Shown: positions 24,228 to 32,313 of the stretch, piece by piece
How the letters are laid out: each line of letters opens with the position of its first letter
How positions within the stretch are numbered: the first letter of the stretch is position 1
Assembly (NCBI GenBank): GCA_964398055.1
Contig: CAYNLK010000023.1
Coordinates: forward strand, 40,286-104,285
Length of the DNA stretch: 64,000 nucleotides
Source: CAYNLK01 sp964398055
GTDB lineage: Bacteria; Chloroflexota; Anaerolineae; 4572-78; J111
Direction: 5' to 3'
Program-made: the position numbers and the translations under genes
The notes under the pieces: model-generated
Told to the model about the DNA's origin: nothing
What the model saw: only the letters and a program-made list of their open reading frames with translations
Database searches by the model: none

Positions 24228-25055
24228 TTACTTCCTACTACCTGCTCCCTCTTCAAACAACAAAATCTCACCGCGGTTCAACTGGACCGAGTCGCCGCTC
24301 CAGCGCTGGTACAGGCCGGTCAACTGCGCGTCCGAAACCGGCAGGCCCAACGCCCGCAAATGGAGCAGGTACAGCCGCAGAAAAGTGGGCTGGTAGGTGC
24401 AGGCATAGCTAAAAGTCGGCAGCAGTTGGGCCGAGTGCATGGAAATAATGGAGCCGCGCACCAAACCGGCGCCGGCGCGCCAACCAAGCTGGCCCAAGAC
24501 GATGATAGTGCCGGCCAGCATATTGACCCCGGTAAAGTCGCCGCTGTCGCCGCCGATGGCAATCAGACCCCGCCGCATGGCCCCGCCGACCTCGTTACCG
24601 GCCCGGCCGTGAACGATGATCTCGCCGCCCTGCATGCCGACCCGGCTGCCGCGATAGCCGCTGCCCACCAGGTGACCGGCGTTCCCTTTGACGATCACCC
24701 GCCCGCCGAGCATCTCGGCGCCAACCCAATCGCCGGCGTCGCCTTCAACTACAATCTCGCCGCCGCTCATCCCGGCCCCCAGGTGCATGCCTACATTGCC
24801 GCGGATCAGCAGTTGGCCGGCACTCATACCTGCGCCAACCAGCTTCACCCGGGCCAGGTCGCCCTCGACTTCCACGGCGCCGTTGCTGCGGCCGGTTATC
24901 TTGAAAAAGTCGCCGAGCAGCGCCTGTTCGTTCCCGTGCAATACCGGCAATTTGGCCAATTCGATCTCGCTCAGGCCGGCCAGCTTGTTGGGGGCAATCG
25001 ATTCCGCTTCTAATGGTACGGTTGGCGCGGTTACTAACGTCAGTTTGATGCTCAT
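24228..25055 (-). CDS. fmdC: Formylmethanofuran dehydrogenase subunit C
   Basis: 275-residue structural subunit (FmdC/FwdC/FhcC). It is a right-handed beta-helix built from short repeats of the GxxMxxGxxxVxG type, visible from residue ~70 (VGAGMSAGQLLIRGNVGMHLG, GAGMSGGEIVVEGDAG, GAEMLGGRVIVKGNAG, GGAMRRGLIAIGGDSGDFTG). The C-terminal part of glutamate synthase has the same fold. It is the only C subunit here although A, B and D are duplicated, so it would have to serve both complexes. ATG at 25053-25055 fits GAGG upstream and removes 25 unmatched residues. Ftr follows upstream with ~80 bp that hold a family A palindrome. Confidence 0.92.
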   Translation of the reverse strand: MSIKLTLVTAPTVPLEAESIAPNKLAGLSEIELAKLPVLHGNEQALLGDFFKITGRSNGAVEVEGDLARVKLVGAGMSAGQLLIRGNVGMHLGAGMSGGEIVVEGDAGDWVGAEMLGGRVIVKGNAGHLVGSGYRGSRVGMQGGEIIVHGRAGNEVGGAMRRGLIAIGGDSGDFTGVNMLAGTIIVLGQLGWRAGAGLVRGSIISMHSAQLLPTFSYACTYQPTFLRLYLLHLRALGLPVSDAQLTGLYQRWSGDSVQLNRGEILLFEEGAGSRK

Positions 25056-25089
25056 AGCTGCCTCGTTGTAATTCATCCTGGAGGTGTGA

Positions 25090-25123
25090 AGGTGAACCGG
25101 CACTTTGAAAGCGCCGGTTACCT
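25090..25123. repeat. Dispersed palindrome family A, copy 3
   Basis: Arms AGGTGAACCGGC and GCGCCGGTTACCT around CACTTTGAAA, between ftr and fmdC. Closest to the copy at 41005-41034, upstream of fae. Confidence 0.7.
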
Positions 25124-25134
25124 GACTCACATGA

Positions 25135-26028
25135 CTATTTGCTCAATACATCGTGCAACTTGATTTGATACTGTCCCAAAGTGCCGCCGTAATTCCCGGC
25201 CGAAATCTGGAATGCGCCGGCCTCGGCGGCAGCCCGAACGCCCCGGCGAGTCGCTTCTTCTACAGCCGGCAGATCCAGCCCGTCGATGACGATCTCAAGC
25301 ACGCAGCCGACTTCAGGCGGCACGTGGGTTTCCGGGGCAAAGCCACGCAGGGTGGGGCAATAGGCGTCGTTGGTGGAGGCGAACAGAGCTTTATAGCGGG
25401 AACTGGTCTTGCTGCCGCTGCGAACCACGCCGCCGGGGAAGGGCAGGATTACCCCCGGCACCTGCCGCATCACTTTGACTGCGGCCTCGGCGGCCCGCAG
25501 GGTGGCCGGCACATCCTGGCCCAAAATCAGGAAGTTGCCGCCGCCGATGGCCTCTTGCACGCTAAACTTTTCCTCGACCACGAACTCGCCTTCCATCACC
25601 GGAATGCGCCACAGCCGTCGTCCGTCCAGAACTTTGCTGATCTGGTAGCCGTCGCCAAAGAAGCGCAACTGCCCGCCGACGACCACCGACGTTGCGGCCC
25701 CGGGCAAGCCGTCAAAGCAGGCCGTGGTCGGGCAGGTCATCACACATTGGCCCACCCGCTCCATCAGCCGCTTGCCCACGCCGTTGGCATCCATGGCAAA
25801 GAGCAGCACGCTGACGCCGGGCCGCCGGTCGGGCGTCTCGGCGGGGGGCAGTTCCTGTTCGATGCCGGCCTCACATTTGCAGCCGATGATCGAGGTGGCA
25901 AAACCGGTCATCGACTTGGCCGCTTCCATAGCCCAGTAGGGGGTCTCGGCGGTGATGATGACCCGCGCCGCCCACATTTTGAAAGCTTCGGCAAAGGTAT
26001 CGACAATTTCCGTTGTTTGAATGCGCAT
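25135..26028 (-). CDS. ftr: Formylmethanofuran:H4MPT formyltransferase
   Basis: Transfers the formyl group between N5-formyl-H4MPT and formylmethanofuran (Ftr/FhcD), cytoplasmic. The 297-residue length is normal. Recognisable segments include TEIVDTFAEAFKMWAARVIITA at the start, FATSIIGCKCEAGIE, FFGDGYQISK, GEFVVEEKFSVQEAIGGGNFLILG, VILPFPGGVVRSGSKTSSRYKAL and SAGNYGGTLGQYQIKLHDVL at the end. ATG start at 26028, 11 bp after fmdA copy 2, so it belongs to the run fmdA2-ftr-fmdC. In proteobacterial methylotrophs this protein is an integral Fhc subunit; whether it is so here is open. Confidence 0.96.
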   Translation of the reverse strand: MRIQTTEIVDTFAEAFKMWAARVIITAETPYWAMEAAKSMTGFATSIIGCKCEAGIEQELPPAETPDRRPGVSVLLFAMDANGVGKRLMERVGQCVMTCPTTACFDGLPGAATSVVVGGQLRFFGDGYQISKVLDGRRLWRIPVMEGEFVVEEKFSVQEAIGGGNFLILGQDVPATLRAAEAAVKVMRQVPGVILPFPGGVVRSGSKTSSRYKALFASTNDAYCPTLRGFAPETHVPPEVGCVLEIVIDGLDLPAVEEATRRGVRAAAEAGAFQISAGNYGGTLGQYQIKLHDVLSK

Positions 26029-26039
26029 CGCGCCGCTCC

Positions 26040-27686
26040 TTATTCGCCGGCGATAGGCACAACTTCGTGCTGGTGGAGATATTGCTCGCCGACAGGATAA
26101 TTATCAAACTGGATGGTGTAGAAATCCTCAAAGAAAGGCCGGATCACCTTCTCGATGCCGGGATCATATTCAGGCGCCACATGGAGGACCTTACCGTCAT
26201 GGTCGGCGCGGAACTCGCCGTCTTCGATGATGATGTGGCCAGCTTTGATCACGTAGCGTGGGGTGTTGAACATCTCCTCTTTGTCGTTCTGCTCCATGTA
26301 GACGGTAATATCGGCATCCGCGCCCACCCCCAAATGGCCTTTGTGATGCAGGCCGAGCAGTCTGGCCGGCCCGGCCCGGGTGATTATGGCGATCTCTTGC
26401 AAAGTGTATTCCCGCTCCAGGTTGTCCAGCAAGACCGTCTTTTTGATGGCCTGTTGGTTGACCGAACGGATTTGCTCCATCCGAAATTCCCGATCCATCA
26501 GCAGCCGGATCAGGCGGGGATAACTCAAGAAGGAGCCGCCGTTAGGGTGGTCGGTTGACAGCACCATCCGCCAGGGGTCTTTGGAGAGCAGGAACAGCTC
26601 CAGCCCGATGGCCCATTGCAGGGCGTGGACATATTTCTTGTCTTCATACACAAACGGCACAATGCCGCAGCCGCTCTCGTGCTCCACGTCGGCGTTGACC
26701 CACTTGTTGCCGCTAACCTGGTAGAGCATCCAGCCCAACTGGGCGTCGGCGGTCATGCCGGTGGCTTTACCGAACATCACCTGGCCCACGTCGGCGCTGA
26801 TATTGGGGTGGTTGTTGATGTAGTCGGCAATTTGGGGCGCGGCAGAGGCATGTTTGCCCCCAAACGGGCCGCCGTAGGTGTGGAACTGGATGTGGGTGAT
26901 ATGGGCGCGGTGTCCCTCCACCGACCGCATCGTCTCTAGCGTCGTTTCGTAGTTACCGGCAATGCCCAAATTGTTGCAATGAATATGAGCCGGATGGGGC
27001 AACCTCAGCTCCTCGGCCACCTTGACCAGCTCTTGAATCACCTGCCGCGGGGTCAGCCGAAAGCCGTCAATCTCCTGATTAATCTGGGTGATGTTGGCGT
27101 TGCGCCGGCCTTTCCACAGCTCATCTGCGCCGGGATTGACCAACTTGATGGTATAAGCCCGGGCCGCATTGAGCCACCAGGCCACCGCCTGGCGGAACTC
27201 CTCGCGCCGGCCCTCTTGGAGCAGGCGGTAGAGGAGCACGTTGTTGCCCAACAACACGTAGAACCCCTTGTCGATGACCGGCGTATCGTGCAATTCTTCC
27301 AGGGTATGGCGGGCGCTCAACGGCGGCACTGCGGCTTCCATGGCCGTGGTGTAGCCTAACATCGCGTAGCGATAGCCGGTGGCAAAGGTCGATGGGACCG
27401 AGCCGCCGGTGCCGGAACGGGTGAAGAGGGTGCGGGGATGGACATCGCGGCGGCGCTCTTCGGGTTGCAACTTGCGAGCCAGGTTGACCTTGGCCCCGGC
27501 AATGTGGCAATGGATGTCGACCCCGCCAGGCATCACTACCATCCCCTTGGCATCAATCCGTTTGGCTTGCGCCGGCACGTCGGCCACGATTTTGCCATCT
27601 TTTACGCAGATATCACGAATTTCGCCCTCGATGTCATTGCTCGGGTCATACACTCGACCGTTGACAATGCGCAGCATGTCTGACAT
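26040..27686 (-). CDS. fmdA: Formylmethanofuran dehydrogenase subunit A, copy 2
   Basis: 548-residue second copy of the zinc amidohydrolase subunit. It keeps the metal ligands: His59 and His61 (GGVDIHCH), Lys181 (TIKLVNPG), HIHCNNLG, ITHIQFHTYGG and the catalytic STDHPNGG. It differs clearly from copy 1, for example in the region after the lysine (LWKGRRNANITQ in place of RWKWGKNVHS), so the duplication is not recent. ATG at 27684-27686 has AGGA at 7-bp spacing. Ftr and fmdC follow, and fmdB copy 2 precedes across a 123-bp gap with a family C palindrome. The two A copies may pair with their own B/D partners. Confidence 0.94.
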   Translation of the reverse strand: MSDMLRIVNGRVYDPSNDIEGEIRDICVKDGKIVADVPAQAKRIDAKGMVVMPGGVDIHCHIAGAKVNLARKLQPEERRRDVHPRTLFTRSGTGGSVPSTFATGYRYAMLGYTTAMEAAVPPLSARHTLEELHDTPVIDKGFYVLLGNNVLLYRLLQEGRREEFRQAVAWWLNAARAYTIKLVNPGADELWKGRRNANITQINQEIDGFRLTPRQVIQELVKVAEELRLPHPAHIHCNNLGIAGNYETTLETMRSVEGHRAHITHIQFHTYGGPFGGKHASAAPQIADYINNHPNISADVGQVMFGKATGMTADAQLGWMLYQVSGNKWVNADVEHESGCGIVPFVYEDKKYVHALQWAIGLELFLLSKDPWRMVLSTDHPNGGSFLSYPRLIRLLMDREFRMEQIRSVNQQAIKKTVLLDNLEREYTLQEIAIITRAGPARLLGLHHKGHLGVGADADITVYMEQNDKEEMFNTPRYVIKAGHIIIEDGEFRADHDGKVLHVAPEYDPGIEKVIRPFFEDFYTIQFDNYPVGEQYLHQHEVVPIAGE

Positions 27687-27717
27687 TACGGGTCCTTTCT
27701 GAGCGATTGCTTCCCGG

Positions 27718-27799
27718 ATGTCATTTCGAAATCCCTGAGAAGTAACATTTTTGAGTTCGACTGCAGGGATTTCTCGGCCTAACGGCCTCGAAATGACAT
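27718..27799. repeat. Dispersed inverted repeat family C, copy 2
   Basis: ATGTCATTTCGA (27718-27729) and TCGAAATGACAT (27788-27799) form perfect 12-bp outer arms, with inner AAATCCCTGA and GCAGGGATTTCTCGG. Same family as 24066-24218. Located between fmdB copy 2 and fmdA copy 2. Confidence 0.75.
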
Positions 27800-27809
27800 G
27801 TTGCTTACC

Positions 27810-29141
27810 TCAATTCTTGTGCCCATTGCCGGCCCGGGCCACCAGCAACTCATGCACCCGCTGCTTGATAGCGGTCAGCACGGCCTCATCGCTGGGATAG
27901 GGCGACTCGAACGCCGGGCGCAGGGTGATCGGCACGTCATCCATGCGGTAGACGGTGCCGGGGATGTTGATGCCGTAGGTGGCCGTGGTGAAGGCCACTT
28001 TGGCCAGTTGGGTGGTGTGGGTCGATTTGGGATCGAGGGCGATGACCGGAATGTGGCGCAGATGCTCGATGGCGGCCTTGGGGAAATTGGCCGCCGGGTC
28101 GCTGGCGATGATCAGGGCGGCGTCGGCTTCCCCCCGCGCCAGCAGATCAACGGTGGTGAATTCGCCGGGGTTAAAGCGGGGGTAGCCCCGGCTGAAGTTG
28201 ACGGCAAAGGGAAAGCCGGTCTGCCACGAGACGACGTTATCCGCGCCGGTGACGTTGCCGTGGCCCCGCACCGGCTTGGCCACAAAGTGGGTATATTCGT
28301 TCAGGTCGGTGGCCAGGGCCAGCAGCGCCCCGGAGTTAAAATGGCGGCCGCGGGTCATGGTCAGCCCCATACCAAAGAAGAGTACCCCGTAGCGGCAATT
28401 TTTCATGCGCTCGGCCAAATCTTCCAGGGTCGCTAACGGCACGCCGGTCCTCTCCTCGATGGAGGGGTCAACCTTGCGTCCCTTGACCAAGGCCCGCAGC
28501 GCCCAGAGTACCTCAAAGTCGCTCTTGGGCTTCACCTGAACAAAGATATCGGCCACGGGCGCGCTGGGCGTGCGGCGCACGTCAACCAGCACCACGGTTC
28601 GATCTTTCTTGCCGTTGGGGGTGTACATGCCCTTAGCGGTGACGGCGTAACGGGTAAAATGGCGCGGATGGGACTCGGCCGGATTGCCGCCCCAGTAGAT
28701 CACCAAATCGGCCCGGTTCTTGATCTCACCCAGGGTGGCCGTGCTTTCGCCCACACCCTGAAAGGCGATGCCCGACGGCCCGTGACAGACCGAGGTGGTC
28801 GTATCCAGGTTCGCGCCGATCATATCGGCAATGGCTACCGCCTGGCACTGGGCTTCGCAGGTGGTGTCGCTGAGGCCGTACACTACCGGGAAATGGGCGT
28901 TGGCCAGAATCTGGGCGGCCGCCTCCACCGCCTCCGCCGTGGTCGCCTCCCGGCCATTGATGAGGGCATAAGGTCGCTCTTCGATGGTATGTTCGTCGAA
29001 CCAGGCTTTGCCCAGCACACAGGCATTCTTAGCCTTGGTAATCCGTTTGGCCTCAACATCGACGGTGAGGATCATGTCATCGCACACGCAGCCGCAGAAG
29101 GTGCAGGTGGCGTTCTCTACGATTTTGATGTTGTCGCTCAT
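27810..29141 (-). CDS. fmdB: Formylmethanofuran dehydrogenase subunit B, copy 2
   Basis: 443-residue second copy of the molybdopterin catalytic subunit. The [4Fe-4S] ligands Cys13, Cys16, Cys20 (CTFCGCVCDD) and Cys41 (NACVLGKAWF) and the predicted Mo/W ligand Cys119 (TSVCHGPSG) are all present. GEIKNRADLVIYWGGNPAESHPRH, RGHGNVTGADNVVSWQTGFPF and SRGYPRFNPGEFTTVDLLARGEADAALIIASDP are strongly shared with copy 1. ATG at 29139-29141 with GGGGGA upstream; an earlier in-frame ATG at 29168 adds nine unmatched residues. Neighbours: a 66-residue unknown protein and fmdD copy 2 upstream. Confidence 0.93.
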   Translation of the reverse strand: MSDNIKIVENATCTFCGCVCDDMILTVDVEAKRITKAKNACVLGKAWFDEHTIEERPYALINGREATTAEAVEAAAQILANAHFPVVYGLSDTTCEAQCQAVAIADMIGANLDTTTSVCHGPSGIAFQGVGESTATLGEIKNRADLVIYWGGNPAESHPRHFTRYAVTAKGMYTPNGKKDRTVVLVDVRRTPSAPVADIFVQVKPKSDFEVLWALRALVKGRKVDPSIEERTGVPLATLEDLAERMKNCRYGVLFFGMGLTMTRGRHFNSGALLALATDLNEYTHFVAKPVRGHGNVTGADNVVSWQTGFPFAVNFSRGYPRFNPGEFTTVDLLARGEADAALIIASDPAANFPKAAIEHLRHIPVIALDPKSTHTTQLAKVAFTTATYGINIPGTVYRMDDVPITLRPAFESPYPSDEAVLTAIKQRVHELLVARAGNGHKN

Positions 29142-29175
29142 AATTGATCTATTCCCCCAATGATGCAATCCACCG

Positions 29176-29376
29176 CTACTCAGTCTCGTCTTCTGGCGCT
29201 GGCGGCCAGGGCAGCCCTGCCTCCTCGTAGCGGGCGATTAGCTTTATCTCCTGTTCGTTGTTGCCCAGGATGTCGCTCAGGTCAACCCCAAAATGCTTGG
29301 CCGCGACTCTGAGGCGCTGTTTATGCAATTTTTCGCTCATTTCGTCGGCCCAATCGCCGACAGTTAACCAACTCAT
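29176..29376 (-). CDS. Small unknown protein between fmdB2 and fmdD2
   Basis: 66-residue soluble, acidic protein that I do not recognise. Sequence runs MSWLTVGDWADEMSEKLHKQR ... DLSDILGNNEQEIKLIARYEEAGLPWPP; mostly helical by composition with a proline-rich end, no cysteines, no membrane segment. It is credible as a gene because GGAGGAAAC sits 5-6 bp before its ATG (29374-29376) and it lies in line with fmdD2 and fmdB2 on the same strand. Nothing equivalent is present in the first fmdDBA set. It could be an assembly factor or a specificity subunit of the second complex. Confidence 0.65.
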   Translation of the reverse strand: MSWLTVGDWADEMSEKLHKQRLRVAAKHFGVDLSDILGNNEQEIKLIARYEEAGLPWPPAPEDETE

Positions 29377-29396
29377 CTTTGTTTCCTCCGTAGATA

Positions 29397-29463
29397 CCCC
29401 CTCCCCAACCCCTCCCCCATCCTGAGCAAAGTCGAAGGAGGGGGGAGGGGCCAGGGGTGGGGG
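29397..29463. repeat. CCCCTCCCC / GGGGAGGGG inverted repeat
   Basis: Pyrimidine-rich arm CCCCCTCCCCAACCCCTCC facing a purine-rich arm GGGGAGGGGCCAGGGGTGG around ATCCTGAGCAAAGTCGAAGG. Immediately follows the fmdD2 stop on the minus strand, so it can fold as a hairpin between fmdD2 and the 66-residue gene. Confidence 0.6.
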
Positions 29464-29817
29464 TCAAGAATGTTCCGCTACTGATTGAACTTCCACCTCT
29501 AGATTTTTGGAGATGGGCATCCCGGTTCCGGCCGTGTCGCCGCCCATCAACTGGCTGGAGGCCGGACCGTAAGCCATAAACAACAGCCCGGCGGGCAAAT
29601 CGACGGCTTTGCGCCCTTTACATTGGACCACTGCCTCGCCGATATCGGTGCGCAGCCGGACCTTGTCGCCATCTTTGAGGCCAAGCCGGGCCATATCCGC
29701 TTCATTCATCTCGACGGTGCTGGTGACCTCAACATACTCTGCTTTCAATTTACCGGCATTCAGACTGGTGCCCTGTTTGCTGGTTCGACCGGCAATTAAA
29801 ATCATGGTTTCAGCCAT
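29464..29817 (-). CDS. fmdD: Formylmethanofuran dehydrogenase subunit D, copy 2
   Basis: 117-residue molybdopterin dinucleotide-binding subunit, paralogue of 18186-18524. Shared elements: MILIAGRTSKQGTSLNAGK, EYVEVTSTVEMNEADMARLGLKDGDKVRLRT, AVVQCKGR and FMAYGPASSQLMGGDTAGTGMP. ATG at 29815-29817 has AAGGAT upstream. It leads the second set fmdD2, 66-residue protein, fmdB2, fmdA2, ftr, fmdC. Retention of a D subunit in both sets supports pterin-bound metal in both. Confidence 0.9.
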   Translation of the reverse strand: MAETMILIAGRTSKQGTSLNAGKLKAEYVEVTSTVEMNEADMARLGLKDGDKVRLRTDIGEAVVQCKGRKAVDLPAGLLFMAYGPASSQLMGGDTAGTGMPISKNLEVEVQSVAEHS

Positions 29818-29923
29818 GTGTCATCCTTACCAAGCCATCACATTGTTTGGGAGGTATTATACCCGGAGTTGGATTTTTATAAAAAATTTTTGATTAATTC
29901 CTGTCTGGCTCGTTGTTGACCGG

Positions 29924-31087
29924 TCAAGCGTTTTGAGAGAATTGTTTGAGCTCCCGCTTCAGGTGGGCGGCTTTTGACCACAGTTGGCGCAAGCAAACCG
30001 GCGGAGTTGGCCCGGTAGCCAGGATGGTGCAGACCGGCTGACCTTGTTGGATCTGCTCTCCGGGCTGGGGGATATCCCGGAGACCCCGCCCTGGCCAGTG
30101 ACCGGTCTCGCCCAGGCAAAGATCGGCAGGGGCAAATAGAATGGCTTTGCCCGCGGCCAAACTGCCGGTAAGCGCCTGCTCCAGCTCAAAATCAGGCAGT
30201 TCTCCCTTGAATGAATGAATATGAGCGTCGAAGAGCCGCAGGTTGTAGGCCAGCTCGACCAACTCTAATGAAGCCGTGGGCCGCGGGTTCACTTCCAGAG
30301 TCCACACTCGACCCTGCCGCCAGATGAAATCCAGCCCGTTGAGTCCTTGCAGCTTAAAGGCGCGGCTGAGATGGCTTACCAGGGCCTGCGCCTCCCGTAG
30401 TAGATGGTTTAACTCAGCCGGCGGCAGGCGGGGAGGCAATAAATTGCCGCAGTAACCGAAGCGTTTGGCCCCAAAAGCGCGCCGGCCGACCAACTGCTCG
30501 GTCAGACCCAGCAGAACGGCTTGCTGACCGTTGGCCACAAATACGGCCGACCCGACCAGGCCAGTCAACTGCTCCTGGAACACCCCTGCCTGCGGGAGAG
30601 GCTGGCCCGGCCGCCAAACAAAAATTCCATGGCCGCCGCCGCTGTTCAGCGGTTTCCAGAGCCAGCGCCGCCGCCGGTCCAGGCTGAGGCCCGGTTCGGC
30701 CAGGACGGTCTGCGGATAGGTAAATCCGCCGGCCCGGAGCGCCTCGGCCAGCCGGAGGGGGTGACGCACCTGCCGGAGTGTTTCGGGCGAGTTGCCCAGG
30801 AGTTGCCGCCCGCGGCCCAGCCGGGCTACTTCAGCGGGGTGGTTCTCTAAGCTGGCCCCATAAACTACCGCCGGAGCCGTTAACGTCGCGGCCGCGTCCA
30901 CCAGGGCCGTGGCCGTGTAGGGTTGGCTGAAATCCCGCCGCAGCGACAGGCTGGGGCAGAGCGCCTGTAGGTCAACATCGCCAAAGTAGTCCAACGCCAC
31001 TACATGGTAACCGGCTCTAACGGCCAATTCAGCCAACATTCTGGCGGTGAGGCTAACCAGCAGAATGGGCGCGGGCGGGTCGCTCAT
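29924..31087 (-). CDS. ATP-grasp enzyme (COG2232-like)
   Basis: 387-residue ATP-grasp superfamily protein. N-terminal preATP-grasp part (PILLVSLTARMLAELAVRAGYHVVALDYFGD), VVYGASLENHPAEVARLGRGRQLLGNSPETL, the ATP-binding WLWKPLNSGGGHGIFVWRPG, then LQGLNGLDFIWRQGRVWTLEVNPRPTAS with the metal-binding Glu-Val-Asn. The C-terminal ~90 residues include a biotinyl-like barrel (PGEQIQQGQPVCTILATG). Members occur next to H4MPT genes in methanogens and methylotrophs and are thought to form an amide or peptide bond in cofactor synthesis; tyramine-glutamate ligation for methanofuran is one option, unproven. Weak ribosome site; 25 bp downstream of mtdB. Confidence 0.75.
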   Translation of the reverse strand: MSDPPAPILLVSLTARMLAELAVRAGYHVVALDYFGDVDLQALCPSLSLRRDFSQPYTATALVDAAATLTAPAVVYGASLENHPAEVARLGRGRQLLGNSPETLRQVRHPLRLAEALRAGGFTYPQTVLAEPGLSLDRRRRWLWKPLNSGGGHGIFVWRPGQPLPQAGVFQEQLTGLVGSAVFVANGQQAVLLGLTEQLVGRRAFGAKRFGYCGNLLPPRLPPAELNHLLREAQALVSHLSRAFKLQGLNGLDFIWRQGRVWTLEVNPRPTASLELVELAYNLRLFDAHIHSFKGELPDFELEQALTGSLAAGKAILFAPADLCLGETGHWPGRGLRDIPQPGEQIQQGQPVCTILATGPTPPVCLRQLWSKAAHLKRELKQFSQNA

Positions 31088-31112
31088 ACACAGGGATTAC
31101 TACCCCGCTCCT

Positions 31113-31964
31113 TTAAACGAGTTCCTTGGCCACCTGGTAAACTTGCTCGGCCTCCATTAACACGTCATTGGACTCAAACAGCCGGGCGATACAGGTGCGG
31201 TGGACTTTCATTTTGCGGCCGCCAATACCCAGCGCGCCAAAGGAGATGCGCCCTTCCCGTTCCTGGCCATTGTCGCTCATATCGATGCCTTCGATGCCCA
31301 GCGGCGGCACGGCGTTGATGTCGGCAATGAGCTTGAGGCTGGGAATGGAGGTCCAGACCGCCTTGCTGACCAGTTGAGCGCCGGCCGCGCCGGTGGTAAA
31401 GACGGCTACGGCCCCATCCAGCACCCGGCGAGCCGATTCATCATCAGCCAGGGCACCGCCTTCAACTTTTACCTTGAAGCGCTGGCTCACCGTCTCAGCG
31501 GCGGCTTTAGCCCGCTCTAGGCTGCGGGAGGTCAGCACCACGTTGGCCCCTTCGCTGGCCAGCAAGCCGGCGGCCCGCATGCCCACCGGTCCGGTGCCGG
31601 CGCCGACGACGACCTTTTGGCCGCTGACATTTAAGGCTTTAACAATCTTGGCCACGCCGGTGGCGGCGGTGGTGTTGCAACCGTTCGAGTCGAGCATCAC
31701 CGAGACTTTGAACGGGCCAAAGAATGTTTTTAACACTTTCTCGAGCAACTTCTCGCCAGTTGGCACGTCCGAGCCGCCAATCCAGATGGCGGTATTCTTG
31801 AGTTCGCCGCGGGTAAAGAAAGCGCCTTGCACCAGCCCTTCGATATCATCCAGGGTAACATTGCCGTAGCTGAGTACATCGTCAACGCTGGCGTCGTAGG
31901 GCACAATCCGATCGAATGAGCTGGGATGTTTGTCACTATCCAGTTGGATGAGCAGTTTTTTCAT
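31113..31964 (-). CDS. mtdB: NAD(P)-dependent methylene-H4MPT dehydrogenase
   Basis: Oxidises methylene-H4MPT to methenyl-H4MPT with NAD(P), second step after Fae. The 283-residue protein matches MtdA/MtdB: KKLLIQLDSDKHPSSFDRIVPYDA at the N-terminus with the pterin-binding Lys-His-Pro-Ser, MLDSNGCNTTAATGVAKI near residue 95 and the Rossmann loop VVVGAGTGPVGMRAAGLLASEGANVVLTSR, then DINAVPPLGIEGID. The Arg after the second strand (TSRSLERA) may favour NADP, but both MtdA and MtdB vary here. ATG at 31964 with GGGAG upstream. This is a bacterial-type enzyme (F420-independent), unlike the archaeal Mtd/Hmd. Confidence 0.94.
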   Translation of the reverse strand: MKKLLIQLDSDKHPSSFDRIVPYDASVDDVLSYGNVTLDDIEGLVQGAFFTRGELKNTAIWIGGSDVPTGEKLLEKVLKTFFGPFKVSVMLDSNGCNTTAATGVAKIVKALNVSGQKVVVGAGTGPVGMRAAGLLASEGANVVLTSRSLERAKAAAETVSQRFKVKVEGGALADDESARRVLDGAVAVFTTGAAGAQLVSKAVWTSIPSLKLIADINAVPPLGIEGIDMSDNGQEREGRISFGALGIGGRKMKVHRTCIARLFESNDVLMEAEQVYQVAKELV

Positions 31965-32013
31965 GTATCTCCCTCTCCGTAGGGATCATCCAATATCCTC
32001 GTTTCTAAACTTT

Positions 32014-32059
32014 TTATCCTCGTTCCCAAACTGACCGCGAAGCGTGGGAACGAGGATAA
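32014..32059. repeat. CTCGTTCCCA inverted repeat family D, copy 1
   Basis: Arms TTATCCTCGTTCCCA and TGGGAACGAGGATAA around a 16-base centre. It lies in the 349-bp gap 31965-32313 between mtdB and the DUF2193-like gene, both minus strand. The rest of the gap holds copy 2, a GAGCGGTGG/CCACTCGCTC hairpin (~32088-32114) and a GC-rich CGCGCC stretch; no gene is evident. Confidence 0.75.
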
Positions 32060-32233
32060 GGAGGATAAAAATTGTCGCTTTAAACGAAGCGAGCGGTGGG
32101 TTATCACCACTCGCTCTTGAATTCAGGGGAACCGGCGCGCCGCTGGCCGTAGCTGGGCCGCGACGCGCCGGCAGGCGCGGTAAGGTCTCTGTTCCTCCTG
32201 AGGTGATGATCGGAGACCCTAAAGGTCTTTTCC

Positions 32234-32266
32234 ACCTCGTTCCCAAACTCAGTTTGGGAACGAGGT
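32234..32266. repeat. CTCGTTCCCAAACT inverted repeat family D, copy 2
   Basis: Perfect 16-bp arms (ACCTCGTTCCCAAACT and its complement) separated by one C. Such near-continuous palindromes would extrude or form a strong RNA hairpin. Same core as 32014-32059. Confidence 0.8.
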
Positions 32267-32313
32267 AAGAAAATCTGTGGCTGCTCTCTCGGAGCAGATG
32301 CCAGGGACAGTGC

